Part shown: one piece after another, positions 34,292 to 45,700 of the stretch
Layout of the letters: every line of letters begins with the position of its first letter
Position numbering within the stretch: the stretch's first letter is position 1
NCBI GenBank assembly: GCA_015178975.1
Contig: WHVD01000050.1
Location: 372,001 to 436,000, forward strand
From: Hysterangium stoloniferum
Taxonomy: Eukaryota > Basidiomycota > Agaricomycetes > Hysterangiales > Hysterangiaceae
Reading direction: 5' to 3'
Length of the DNA stretch: 64,000 nucleotides
The notes under the pieces: generated by a model
The model's database searches: none
Told to the model about the DNA's origin: nothing
Seen by the model: the letters and a program-made list of their open reading frames with translations, nothing else
Translations under genes and position numbers: made by a program

Positions 34292-35023
34292 CCTTTCCAG
34301 AGCTTTGACTTTTTGTTTCTGCCTTGGAAATTAATCAACTTCTGACTGTTTACAAAGTCACTTACTTTTGGACTTGAAGGCCCAGCCTCTCCCTCTACCT
34401 CCACCTCCACAGCTTTTCGCTGTATCCAATCGTTATCGGATGAAAATATGGAAACTTATTGTTTAGACTTACCTTTCCCTCCCTTATCTCCTTTCTCTTT
34501 TCCACCACCTCAGACTCCCACTGCTTCTTATCTGCCTCTTCCTTCTTCCTCTGATCCTATGCCATCTTCCACATCCATGCTTCCTTTTCCACCTTCACCT
34601 GCTCCAACTCCCACTTTTCCACCTCTTCAGCCTCCTTCAACTCCCACATCAACGCCTTTTCCTCCTCCTCTTGTCGTCACTTCATCTCCTCCATCCTCTG
34701 TCATTTTCATTGAAGTTCTTCGACCTTCAACATTTTTTGGGGTATGGTAATTTCGGCATCTGAATCTTCCAGGGTAGTGATGAACAATGGCCAACAAATT
34801 GACATGCAAGTTGTGGATAAAGAAACAAAATTGTTAATTCGAATATTTGGAGGTTTTTATACTCAGACCAGCAGCCAAAACTCTCACCTCCAGAATTGCA
34901 TAAATTTCACAACATGTAACAATCAGCCATTGCTTCAATCACTCAGTACCTATTCACCTCTATGGGACTTCGGCCTAACAGGGGGGTACTGTTATGACCC
35001 GTTCCCAGATGTTTCAATATCTG

Positions 35024-35117
35024 ACTTCTGACCTCCAACTTCCAACTTCCGACCTCCAACTTCCAACTTCCGACCTCCAACTTCCGACCTCCAACTTCCG
35101 ACCTCTGACCTCCAACT
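35024..35117 (+). repeat. Tandem CAACTTCCGACCTC-type repeat in LTR segment
   Basis: Degenerate units of CCAACTT and CCGACCT alternate for about 90 bp directly after the GTTATGACCCGTTCC start of an LTR segment. Confidence 0.8.
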
Positions 35118-35729
35118 ATGGAACATCATAGTTACCATATTTTCCACATTCTTCCCTTGTTCCACATTTGGTAATTTGTCTGTTGACAAGTATTTACTCA
35201 TTTGTTTATTATATTCCCATTCCAGAATATTGTCTCCCCAATTCGTCTTGTTGTATTCCCGTTTCAGAATACTTCCATTTCTGTCTTATTGTGGTCTTAG
35301 TTTGTAGTACAATAATGAGAAGATTTATATTAGTTTCTGCAAATTTGTACTTTACTTTAGATCTGATATCGACTTAGTTTCTTATTCCCTCTTCCATCTT
35401 TCTGTATGCTCGATATTCAGAACTCTTCGGAACCCTGAATATCCATATCTTCCATAGTAAGTCTCACCTTTGAAATTAAGGACTTTTGAGCATTTGCGTA
35501 GAGGTGCAGCACATAAGCTGAAGCCAACGTCCTGACCCTATCTGATAGTTCCTGACTTCCCAGTGACTTTCTGATAGTTCCAGAATAAGTTCCCGACACG
35601 GCACTTACCAACTGTGGATGATTGGAAAAGGGTCTTGTGGTCTTATGAGACCAAGATCAATATGATTGGGTCAGATGGACATCAATATGTGTGGAAGAAA
35701 GCTGGAGAACCACTTTCTGATAGGATAAC

Positions 35730-36230
35730 TGTCACGAACGTACAAGCTCAAATTTCGATAATATTCAATTTAATATTTCTTTGACATTCCTTCGACTTTC
35801 CGACTCAATTTCCAACTCAACTTCCGACTCAACTTCTGACTCAACTTCTGACTCGACTATTCTTTGACCATATCTTCGACAATCTCGAATATCTTCGACT
35901 TGTCTCAGTTTGATGTCATTGATGATTTCACTTTGATATCATATTATCATCATAGGTAAATGATATAGTATATAAGGGCAATGATAGGAATGAAGAAAGT
36001 CAGTCAGAAAACCTGTATTATATTGTATTATTACTGTATTACATAATCGTTGAACTTTTCCGAGTCCTTCTTTGACTTATTTATTCATGAGCCTCTGTGT
36101 CCTATCTTTGCCTCACGCTTTATCGACAGGACGAATTAATACTTCATCGAATGAGGCATCTTTATTCAATATTGTTGAATATTCTTCAATTGTTTATTTG
36201 ACTTTATTGGGTAAAATTCAATTCGTGACA
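35730..36230. mobile_element. Solo LTR with 5-bp target duplication, in Tc1 element D
   Basis: 501 bp starting TGTCACGAACG and ending ATTCGTGACA, flanked by perfect ATAAC repeats (35725-35729, 36231-36235). It interrupts the transposase remnant of element D. A family distinct from the other LTRs in the window. Confidence 0.85.
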
Positions 36231-37000
36231 ATAACCCAACTTACAGTCCAGTATGGAGGTGGAAATATCATGACATGATGTGGGGCTGTATGGGTTGGAA
36301 TGGAGTGGGAATGCTTGCAGATACTGAAGGAAGGAAGGATTCTGCACAATATGTGGAGATCCTGGCTCAGCATTTGTCCCAGAGCATTGAAGATTTGAAG
36401 ATTCCAGCAGGTGAGGCCATTTTCCAGCAGGATAATCACCCTAAACACACATCCAAGATGGCACAAAAATGGTTTTCTGAAAATCATATTCAGGTGTTAG
36501 ACTGGCCAGCATAGTCTCCTGACCTGAATCCCATAGAAAATCTTTGGTTTCACCTGAAGAAACAGCTCCAGAAATATCCTTCACCACCAACAGGAGGTTG
36601 GGAGTTATGGAAGAGGGTCAAAGTAGAATGGCCAAATATTGAGCCTCAGAGGTATCAGAAACTGATAGAAAGTATGCCCAGAAGACTTGATGCTGTATTA
36701 AAGGCTCAGGGAGGCCATACAAAGTACTAGAATAACAAGATATCTGATGCAAAAAGAGTGGTTGCAAAACTGTCCCAATGATTGGTCATTTTTAAATATT
36801 CACTGTGACACCAATATCCATCTATATTATGTAATATTTGAGTATATCAAAGCTAGTATGCTAAGGTATATGTGAGAATATTGTCACTATTTTAGAAAAT
36901 TTATTTGGTAGGTTATAAAGCATTTATTGAGAATTACCAAAACATTGGGACAGTTTTGGAAGCCACTGTACATATGATAACTATACTTTCTTATAGTATA

Positions 37001-37159
37001 TGTTGGTTTTAGTTATATTATGTTGCAAGTCATTGAGGAAACTCATGATTTACTAAATATGCACTTTCATAGAATACACTCAGCTAAGATGTACTTTACA
37101 GTAGCTTAGTCATACATACAAAACTTTGTCTGTTTTCATTATACCGTCAACATTTAACA
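37001..37159 (-). mobile_element. Small (159 bp) solo LTR, TRIM-like
   Basis: Starts TGTTGGTTTTAG and ends CATTTAACA, flanked by GTATA and ATATA, a 5-bp duplication with one change. The uninterrupted site is present at about 13995-14002. In reverse it matches the 163-bp solo LTR at 54099-54261 (shared GGTATAATGAAAACAGACAA). Confidence 0.75.
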
Positions 37160-37189
37160 ATATATTCCTTACTATACAATTACAGGCTC

Positions 37190-38280
37190 CTTCTGGTACA
37201 ATCTCTGATGGATATGGTGATGATTTGGTTGAAGAGTGTGATTAGAGTAAGGATGGAAGTATAAGTGAGTATGAAGGTGAAGAGGAGGGTAGGATAGATG
37301 GTCTGGAGCCAGCAGATGGAGATGAGATTCATGAGATTGCCAAAGCAAAAGCCATGATTGCCCATCTTTCCCAGCAGCTGAAGCTGCTAGGGTCGACAAG
37401 TTTGTGTTGGATTTCAAACATCATCCAAGCTCATGTTCCATTGTTCCCTTCCCCTATTGTTCCATTATTTCCCCTTTTTTCACATTCTCATTGTCTTCCC
37501 CATATCCATATAGCATTCTATTGTTCTCAGAGTTTATATATGTACATAGCTACATGCAAATATAGCTCCCTGCATAATTGTGAGGGTCTTCTGCTACCCA
37601 AGTACATGATAGAGACACATGTATTTTAACAGTTTGAGCCAGAGAATAAGTTAAAGGTTAGGTTGAATTTTCTTATTTTATTGTCACTTACAGATTTTAT
37701 CATAGAGAATCATCTCTCAATTTTTTGATGTTGGAGAGAAACACAACAGAAAAAGCATAAACAAGGTATTTTAAAGCTCCCAGACACTGTGAAGCTCTGT
37801 GATCATATTAAAAAGCATGTTTAATTTTATTTCTTTGTATATAAATAACTGTCAGCACAGGAGCAACATGCACACAGCAAGTTCTTTGTCATCTCATTCT
37901 CCAGGGCTTAACACCACTGCCACCTCTAACTATCTATCACTCAGCCCCACTCATCATATTCCCTCTAGTATTAAATCAATTCAGTGGGCATCAAGTGATA
38001 GCAGCATTGCTACAACCATCCCTGCATCTCTGCCCAGTACTCCCCCTCCAACAGGCTTGAAGGCTGGTGCACCACCAAACAAGCTGCAGTCTTACACACC
38101 AAGACATCAAAAGACATTTATACAATTAAAGCACTGTATTAACCTGTTTATTGCAACTCAAGATGCATTTCCTGATCATGTCAAGACACATTGTTTGCAT
38201 TAAATGCAATCAGTCTTGCTGCAAATGACCTTGGAATGAATCTCCCTGATACACCTGATAATGAGCTGTTGGTAAGTACA
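37190..38280 (+). pseudogene. Remnant of an unidentified gene, part 1
   Basis: Segments encode SGTISDGYGDDLVEE (37196), an acidic EYEGEEEGRIDGLEPADGDE stretch (about 37268) leading to KAKAMIAHLSQQLKLL (37345-37392), then after a solo LTR a Ser/Thr-rich region and LQSYTPRHQKTFIQLKHCIN with LFIATQDAFPDH (38080-38190). The last part recalls an uncharacterised domain found in many agaricomycete proteins. Because a second copy of its start exists at 13.9 kb, it is probably carried by a repeat. Not a confirmed gene. Confidence 0.4.
37405..37631 (+). mobile_element. Solo LTR (227 bp) with 5-bp target duplication
   Basis: Starts TGTTGGATTTC, ends TATTTTAACA, flanked by perfect GTTTG (37400-37404, 37632-37636). 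Contains a TATATATG box. Interrupts the unidentified gene remnant. Confidence 0.8.
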
Positions 38281-39380
38281 TCTAAATTTGTATATTATAG
38301 CTAATACATTTTTAGGTTCAAAATTATTTCCCGAATGCTTATGGCCACTGGAAAACATATTTGCATGCTCATATTCACAACAACTACAAGATCACAGGGT
38401 ATTAAGATCTAAGCAAGGGGGCAAAAGGGGATGAGTTCAGAGGTCCAAAAATGGTGCATTGTACTAATTTGGAGATCTGATTCTATAAGGCAAAGTGGAG
38501 CTTGGCTTCAATGTATATGTTTCACCCTTGCATGAACTGTTAGAATGCTCTGGTATTTCAAACAGAGTGGATATTATGATAAAGACTAAAGACAGCACTT
38601 AGCTCAATCAACTGGAGGGCCAAAAATACTAAAGGTTTGTAGAGTAAGAGGAATAAGAGTAATGTGAAGAGGACTTAAGCAAGAGGAGGGTAATATAGGT
38701 TGAGTTTCAAACTAAAAAACTGTAGCATACATGGTAGGAACTTCATACAATGGTATAATGTGGAGTCAGAGGTCTGATTCAGGAAGCAGAAGTAGTGATG
38801 GGTCACAAAAAAAAAGAAGTAGGGGGAAGAACAGGGATCCAAATGAGACTAAATACAACAACATAGGAAAGTATTCTGAAAAGGTGTGAGGTGGCAAATA
38901 ATGTTTACACATAGAACAGATGAAGGGAGAGCATCAGAACAGAGATGGAACAGAATGCCTAAAGGGGTATTCTACAATGAAACAGGTTTTGGGATGCCAA
39001 AGTGGTGGTACCTTGTTCCAGGGGCTCCAATGTTGGTGTGCTGGAGGGTTACAAGGGCATGAACAACCTGCAGGGCTGTAAGAGGGGGATAACAAATAAA
39101 CCAAGTGTCAGGGTCCTGAGGCGGTGGCTCCATAGTCTGAGGCACTGATGTCGGGGTCCTGGAAAGGTTATAAAGGTAACGCCAAGTTGTGGGGGCAGAG
39201 AGGGTGAGGATCCTAACACAGGGTCAGCACAAGATGTAGTCACACATGTACATTTCTTATTGCAAGACCATCACTATATCTATGGAAAACTTCTACATTG
39301 TTTATTCTTATATTCCTATTATTTTTCTAATTGGGCTATCTACTACTTACAGGTCAAATGTCTGAAATCTTTCCATTATC
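38281..39380. other. Repeat-rich DNA, nothing resolved
   Basis: A coding-like segment (VQNYFPNAYGHWKTYLHAHI, about 38314-38373) may continue the gene remnant before it. The rest, purine-rich with G-runs, has no recognisable domain or element end. Confidence 0.3.
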
Positions 39381-39833
39381 CCTATATAACCACCCTCATC
39401 CCTATATAACCACCCTCATCCCTATATAACCACCCTCATCCCTATATAACCACCCTCATCCCTATATAACCACCCTCATCCCTATATAACCACCCTCATC
39501 CCTATATAACCACCCTCATCCCTATATAACCACCCTCATCCCTATATAACCACCCTCATCCCTATATAACCACCCTCATCCCTATATAACCACCCTCATC
39601 CCTATATAACCACCCTCATCCCTATATAACCACCCTCATCCCTATATAACCACCCTCATCCCTATATAACCACCCTCATCCCTATATAACCACCCTCATC
39701 CCTATATAACCACCCTCATCCCTATATAACCACCCTCATCCCTATATAACCACCCTCATTCCTATATAACCACCCTCATCCCTATATAACCACCCTCATT
39801 CCTATATAACCACCCTCATCCCTATATAACCAC
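39381..39833. repeat. 20-bp minisatellite, 22 full units
   Basis: Unit CCTATATAACCACCCTCATC repeated head to tail 22 times plus a partial unit. Only two units differ, both by a final T. Each unit carries a TATATAA word. The near-perfect homogeneity points to recent expansion or an assembly-sensitive locus. Confidence 0.97.
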
Positions 39834-39987
39834 AGCCACCAAGGATGGCCCTGCAAGGCTCTCTACCAGTGCACTTTCCCCTGTTCCTTTGGAGATGATT
39901 GTGATTGCATCCCTGGCAGTGTGTTTTTTATTTTATTTTATTTTATTTATTGTTTATTTGTTGCCCTGACTAACCATCCCTTTCTAG

Positions 39988-40340
39988 ATGTTCAATTCAC
40001 TGTCCAAACTTAGGACATCTGACCAATGCATCAACATTGACACGAATAAGCAAGAATATATGAAAACTTACCAAAAAACTCTCAGTTTCCTTGATAGAAT
40101 GTCCAAGATGGTTCCTTATGTCCTGGTAGGCCTTCAGAAAGAACTCTCTAGAACAAGCAGTTATGTAAGTAAATTATCAGATTTCTATTTTTACTGCTAA
40201 TGTTTTATGGCAGGGCGAAATTCACCAATGGAGGAGAGTCTGATCTTGAGGATAACTTCACATCTGGGGAAATTGAGATGGATGTGGCTTTGGATTAGAG
40301 GCTCGAATTTGAGGGGGCAGGTGGAATTGGATGCAGCAAC
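39988..40340 (+). pseudogene. Remnant of an unidentified gene, part 2
   Basis: A frame 39988-40200 encodes MFNSLSKLRTSDQC and LSFLDRMSKMVPYVLVGLQK, followed by an acidic segment (ESDLEDNFTSGEIEMD, about 40236-40283). A distant relation to the 38.1 kb segment is possible but the link between them is unproven. Confidence 0.3.
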
Positions 40341-41555
40341 TTGATGGTTTTTGACAATTGGTGAGCATAAAAACATTTCATCAGTTAGCATTAGTACACT
40401 ACTGGTACTAATCCATCATACTATCAATTAATTGCTTTTTAAATCACAATCACATTTGAAATTTTTAAATTATTTTTCTAAATAAATATTTATTAAATAT
40501 ATTATAAATACAGATGGAGCAACTAAAGTAATAGGAGTAGTGAGAGTAGTGAGAGAAAAATATTCACAAGAGATGTTGCGAGCGCTTGCCGTCTCTCTAG
40601 TGCTCTGAGAGCATTTGAAACCGGGCGATGTTCTCTGAATACTCCGATGCCGCTGGAGGCTCCAGAGCACATGGCAAATTTTACTGATGAAGGGCAATGG
40701 CGACGTAATGGCAAGGGGTAAGGACTAAAGGTTTGGTGCTTGAGAGGACAAGCAGCAAGTAAGGCGGCGAAAGATATTCGGAAAGAGTGGAGCAATCCCA
40801 ACTTCTGTCAGCGGCTGGAAGGGGGGGGAGAGATATAAAAGAAATGTAAGAAGTTGAAAATGGACTGGAATATCCCATTTAGGGCGCGATTAGCCTGGAA
40901 TAAGTAGAGATGAAACATTATACTAAGTCGTACTGTAATCATGGGTAATCATGTTGTACTTGAGTCATACAAAATGAACTTTTTGAAGAAATCGCCAATG
41001 GAACATTTCAAAATAGAGGATTAGTCAGCCTTAACTATCGTTTTGTCTGTCGTAGATTGATACTGGTGACACAGCAGCTTTATATGGGAAATCAATATAT
41101 TTGTTTTAAAATAGAACAAGGTCTATCGGGGTATCCAGAATGGTGTACACTGTGGGAAATTTTATGTGCGGCACCGAGCGTTACATAAATTTATGACTTG
41201 GATCGACATCAGTCAAATGAATTATCTGAGCCCGGAAAGAAAGCTATCCGAAGCTTCGTGAGTTAGGCAGTCGTGCATCCGTCAAGTTATTGAAATTAAT
41301 AGTGACTACCTTCGTTTGACTTCCCCGCACTGTCTGACATCCCGAATCGGTCATAGGCATTCCGTGAGAACCATTGACTAAGACTGACACGGCAAGACAT
41401 TGGTCCGCGTCTTTTGGGTATTATTTCAAATACTGTTCTTGATTAGCAATGGATCATTTCGGCTTACCTGAGACATGCTAAGCGTAATGAACTGAAGAAC
41501 GCATAAATATCGGGACTCATGGGGAAAAACATGAATCTCAGACTAAAACTCTCAG
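40341..41555. other. Transition from repeat DNA to host DNA, no supported gene
   Basis: AT-rich to about 40510, then host-like composition. A minus-strand frame at 40523-40801 has a hydrophobic end but no domain. The final part is the likely promoter of the dehydrogenase gene. Confidence 0.35.
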
Positions 41556-42712
41556 ATGGCAGCTAAGCAACTTGTGTGGCTTATTACAGGAACATCGTGA
41601 GTTCGGGAACGAAACGCAGAACCGTTCACCAACATGAATACTACTGATAGACAACCTCACCAGAACCGGATTTGGCCGCGATTTAACTCTTGCAGCACTG
41701 AAACGCGGCGATAAAGTCATTGCAACCGCTCGTAACGAATCGAAGATTCAGGACCTTCGCGATGCTGGAGCAGACACTCTACAGCTTGATGTAACATCTC
41801 CGTTGGAAGTATTGCATGAAAGCGCCAAGAAAGCTATTAGTTTCCACGGGAAAGTCGATGTTCTTGTGAATAATGCTGGATACATTGCCGTTGGGGCATT
41901 GGAGGAAAATACGTGGGCGATTTTTAATGTCATTGAATGTCAGATCTTTGCTCAATATTCTCTCAGGCCGGAAGAAACTCTCCAGCAATTCAAGTCTGTA
42001 CTGTCTTGTCCAAGGCTGATCTATTAAATTAACCGGTGGTTTAATATAGCACGAACGTATTCGGTGCATTGAACGTCAGCCGTACCTTTCTTCCATACAT
42101 GCGCAAAGAGAAGTCCGGCACCGTTGTATGGATAGGATCCCTCGGTGGCTATCGAGGCTCTCCGAATGCAGGTCTTTATTGCGCTACAAAAATCGCTGTC
42201 AGAAGTAAAGTCGACCCCTTATTCACCAAGGAGACCCATCGTTAACGCTTTCTTCAGGCCTTTCCGAAACTTTACATATGGAAATCTCGCCTTTGGGTCT
42301 TCGAAGCATATGCTTTGAACCTGGTTACTTCCGTACCGCCTTTTTGACAGGTGATCACCGGAGCCCCTATGAGCCTCGTATAGAGGACTACGCTGAAATG
42401 GGCCAAAGAGCGAACAATGTTCTTCTCGGTACGTGAAATCTGTGGCTTTCGAGTAGTTGAGGGATAGCTGAGGTTGAAACCGATTTTCTAGCTTATAATG
42501 GCAAGCAGCCCGGGGATCCCAAAAAACTCGTGGAAGTGATGCTCGACGTTATACGCGGTGAAGGCGTTGGGAAGGGCCGAGAGCCACCTTTGACTTTGCT
42601 GCTCGGCTCAGACGCTTATAACGTCGTCCGTAAGCTTTGTGATCGAACATATGACGTAACGAAAGAGTGGGAAGAAGTCACCAAGGGAACCGATTTCCCC
42701 GAGGGCACGTAG
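41556..42712 (+). CDS. Short-chain dehydrogenase/reductase
   Basis: NAD(P)-dependent oxidoreductase, substrate unknown. Six exons by frame and splice sites: 41556-41596, 41664-41912, 41967-41993, 42050-42204, 42258-42428, 42492-42712; 287 residues, normal for the classical family. Visible motifs: cofactor loop TGTSTGFGR at 12-20, structural NNAG near 91-94, catalytic Ser in WIGSLGG near 147 and YCATK near 160-164, then the EPGYFRTAF segment typical of this branch. The start gives VWLITGTS directly at the N-terminus as expected. No signal peptide, so cytosolic. The glycine-loop codon for the second Ser is built across intron 1 (acceptor at 41663). No neighbouring pathway gene is visible. Confidence 0.9.
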
Positions 42713-45700
42713 AGCCACGCTAAAGAGTATTGTAAACTCTAACACAGTTACGCTGTGCATCACTGGTCTACTCTCTCGTTGGTGGCATTAATTGAACCCA
42801 ACTATCACGCATGTGGAGATGAGGGGACAGGCTTGGCGAAAAGAGAGTACAAGCCTCAATCCCATGAAATTTCTTTTTTGCCAACTTGAAATACGAGAAA
42901 AAGTAAGAAAATAATCAAGGTAAAAGTTGTTGAAAAGAAACATCTGACTTCATCAATCGATGTGTTTCTTCGATATGGTCGGTTGCATATTGTGATATTG
43001 GGCTACAGCGGCTGCTGATAGCCCGGAAGCATAGGCGTCCGCTTCACCACAATCTAACCTCTAGTAAGATTCCCATGGTTTTAGGTAGTTCCAATGCTGT
43101 GTCTTATCCCCATGGCGCAAAGTGGAGAAAATATATCATAGCATTTGGTTCTATGCCGCCCCTGTTGCACCATATTGAGTATTCAGAACTATCATCATTA
43201 TCCACAGAAGATCTACAGAAGATGACATTGATCATACACTTAGCGTACAACCAAGCAAATCCAGTCCCCTACCACGATGACAGATTATTTTCAATAGACC
43301 CTGCAGCAAAGGGGAAGGAGAATCCAAAGCTGTTAAAAAATGGTCCGGCGTCGAATTCTGGCCGTATATTAAGAACGTCTGCTTCACGAGAAAATAAAAT
43401 CTTGTGTCTCGGTATGACGACCGAGCGAGGTACATTGTCTTGCGTAGCGTTCCTGAAATGAGCAAGTAAAGAGTAGGACGCCTCGACTGTGCGAGTGAAT
43501 TCGAAGTGCTCACATAAGGAGTGCTGTGAGAGAGAGGCAACTTAAGGCAAGGAGGACTATGAGTCTACTGATATGACTTGACGGCATTGGAAAAATGGTC
43601 GCTGGAAAAATGATAATTTATGCAATGGAGCGCAGCTCGTTATTAAAAGACCGGATAAATGTTAGAAATAGCGACGACGCCATCATCGTTATGTTATTTA
43701 CTCACTGACCAGCACACAAAAAGTGGAAGAAGGAAGAAGGCTAAGTTGGAAGAATCATCATTTTACATGTACTTATTATCAAAAATAGTATGTGTTGGCT
43801 TGTTGTAATACACAATCTACAAGGGGGTAATAGTCTTGTAATAAAAGTATTTGTTTGTTAATCAATGTGTCAGTTAGTGGATCACCTTCTGATATGATAG
43901 GTAGGGTGCTAGTTTAGGTGTACACTGGTTCTGGCATGCATTAACCTCAGAAAACAAGGTCCACAATTAGCATCCTCCTATGAAAAAGTGAAGAATTGGG
44001 TGAACTGCCCCTAGGAAAAGGATGGTTTCATCACCAATTCCAACACTTATTGTCCCTGGAGTACCGCCCCAGGCATACCAGTGGACCTTTAGTTACTTAT
44101 CTAATCATCCTGTTTTTCCCGCTGCCCAGCCATGTATCCTGTTCGTTAGTTCGTCGAGCAATACACCGTGGTCTTATCAACCCGTGCGACCCGGACCCAG
44201 TGAGCCTATTTGACGACAGGCTTTCAAAAATGGTGTTTAAACTTGTTTACACAGATCTGATCAAAAGGGGCATCATAGCAACCACACAGGTACCCAAATA
44301 ACACCACACTATTAGGATGAGAGAATAGAAGGGGGATCGGGCACAAAATAGTGACCCTAGTGGACAAATGGACCACTCAAACACAAACACATAATAGTCA
44401 CCAGAAGTGACTGGACTCATACGACTGCATCGTGGACAGAAGAATCAAAGCCATGGATAAGAACTAGTATGGATACATGTGGGCTTAGGGTTCCGAACCA
44501 CATATTCCAACACACACTGTGGTTCGTTCCTCTCGCTGATATATACCTCAGCAGTACATCTTTGTGACAGTAACATTTCTCTGCCTAAACCCTCATCGGG
44601 TCATAACGATTTGATAAGATGTCGGATCTGGCCAATATACCGGATGGCGCAATTAGTAGGGACGTCCAGTGCTGTGGCACTGTCTGTCATTGAACAGTAG
44701 TTGCTCCCTTTCTACCGTCCACGCCAAGATAATCGGGAACATTCTCTACTTTTCCATCGGATAAGTCACCAGAAACTTCCTGTAATATATCGCATCATGA
44801 ACTCCTTGACGTCTTTGACCGGATTTCGATCTTATCATATCCACTAGGCCAAACCCAACCGCGGAAGACACCTATACGAAATTCCCATCTTTGTGGCTAC
44901 ATCAAAAAAACTCAAAACTCTGGGATTGACGGCACAAGACTCAGAGTTACGAATGTCTTGATGCCGCGCATTTTTTCCTGGCTTGCTAGTTGAGTCGAGT
45001 TTGTGAGCCAATGCAGTGTTGGCCGAATCACCCGAACTTGCAGGCCCTACACTCATATCGTACCGTCCCCTGTAAATTATTTATACGCTACATGAAATCT
45101 TGCAACATTGATAAACCCCTTATTATCATCAGTAAAGCAGTTGTCAATCCGGAGATCCTCCCATTTTTGGATCCTCCATCTGATCGAAGGCCTGGTTTGT
45201 AGAAGAAGGTACCGGTTAAACAATTATAGTGATGGCGTTTTTGATTGGAAGCCTTGCATTACTCTCACGATCAACACGGGTTTTCCAGATTGGATAATTC
45301 CGCTCACGTATATGTAAGCATCGCGTCCCAGTAAAACTCACAAACTTATGATGGGTTGCCTTAACCCAGATAGAATTCGATCGTGATAAAAGAGGTGGAT
45401 GAAGCGACGTGGCCAAATTTTCCCTGCCCTCCTAAAACAATTCGCGATAATTATCAGCACTGAAAATATCTACCTGCAATACGATGCTGGTTCGGGACAG
45501 ACCTTGCGCACTAGATTGGATTTTTTACTGCGCTCGGCGCGTATCTGAGAGTATTTGCTACAGCGACGTTTCAGAATCTCCACGCTAAGAATAGCATCGG
45601 CCGGTATTTTTCCTGAGCGTCTTATTTTAATGTTCAAGGCCTAGTCTTCGGAGACTTTCGCCTACCTCAACTATATTTCAGGCCATTCACATTTCCGAAG

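Larger units (their letters stand above)
32355..35600. mobile_element. Gypsy (chromovirus-type) fossil block with LTR segments in opposite orientation
   Basis: About 400 bp at 32355-32770 matches 35110-35545 in reverse orientation, both of LTR character. Between them lie the end of an integrase with chromodomain (32.9-33.56 kb) and low-complexity DNA. The element is broken in many places; two partial copies or an inversion are needed to explain the arrangement. Confidence 0.6.
32147..36968 (+). mobile_element. Tc1/mariner element D carrying nested retroelement fossils
   Basis: Flanked by TA (32145-32146, 36969-36970); ends CAGTGGCTTCCAAAACTG in inverted orientation, each terminal region about 210 bp and bounded inside by an inverted site (ACAGTTTTGCAACC near 32340, GGTTGCAAAACTGT near 36757). 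The plus-strand transposase survives in pieces, around 35610-35724 and 36235-36730, the latter with FQQDNHPKHTSK and SPDLNPIENLW. The copy has grown to 4.8 kb through an internal Gypsy-type block and a solo LTR and is inactive. The empty target is preserved at 14017. Confidence 0.88.

Noticed and set aside
34448-34750. Proline-rich 100-codon protein
   Set aside because: Low-complexity CT-rich DNA inside the Gypsy fossil block; no start context or domain.
39381-39833. CRISPR-like array
   Set aside because: The 20-bp units are directly adjacent with no unique spacers, and the organism is a fungus; it is a minisatellite.
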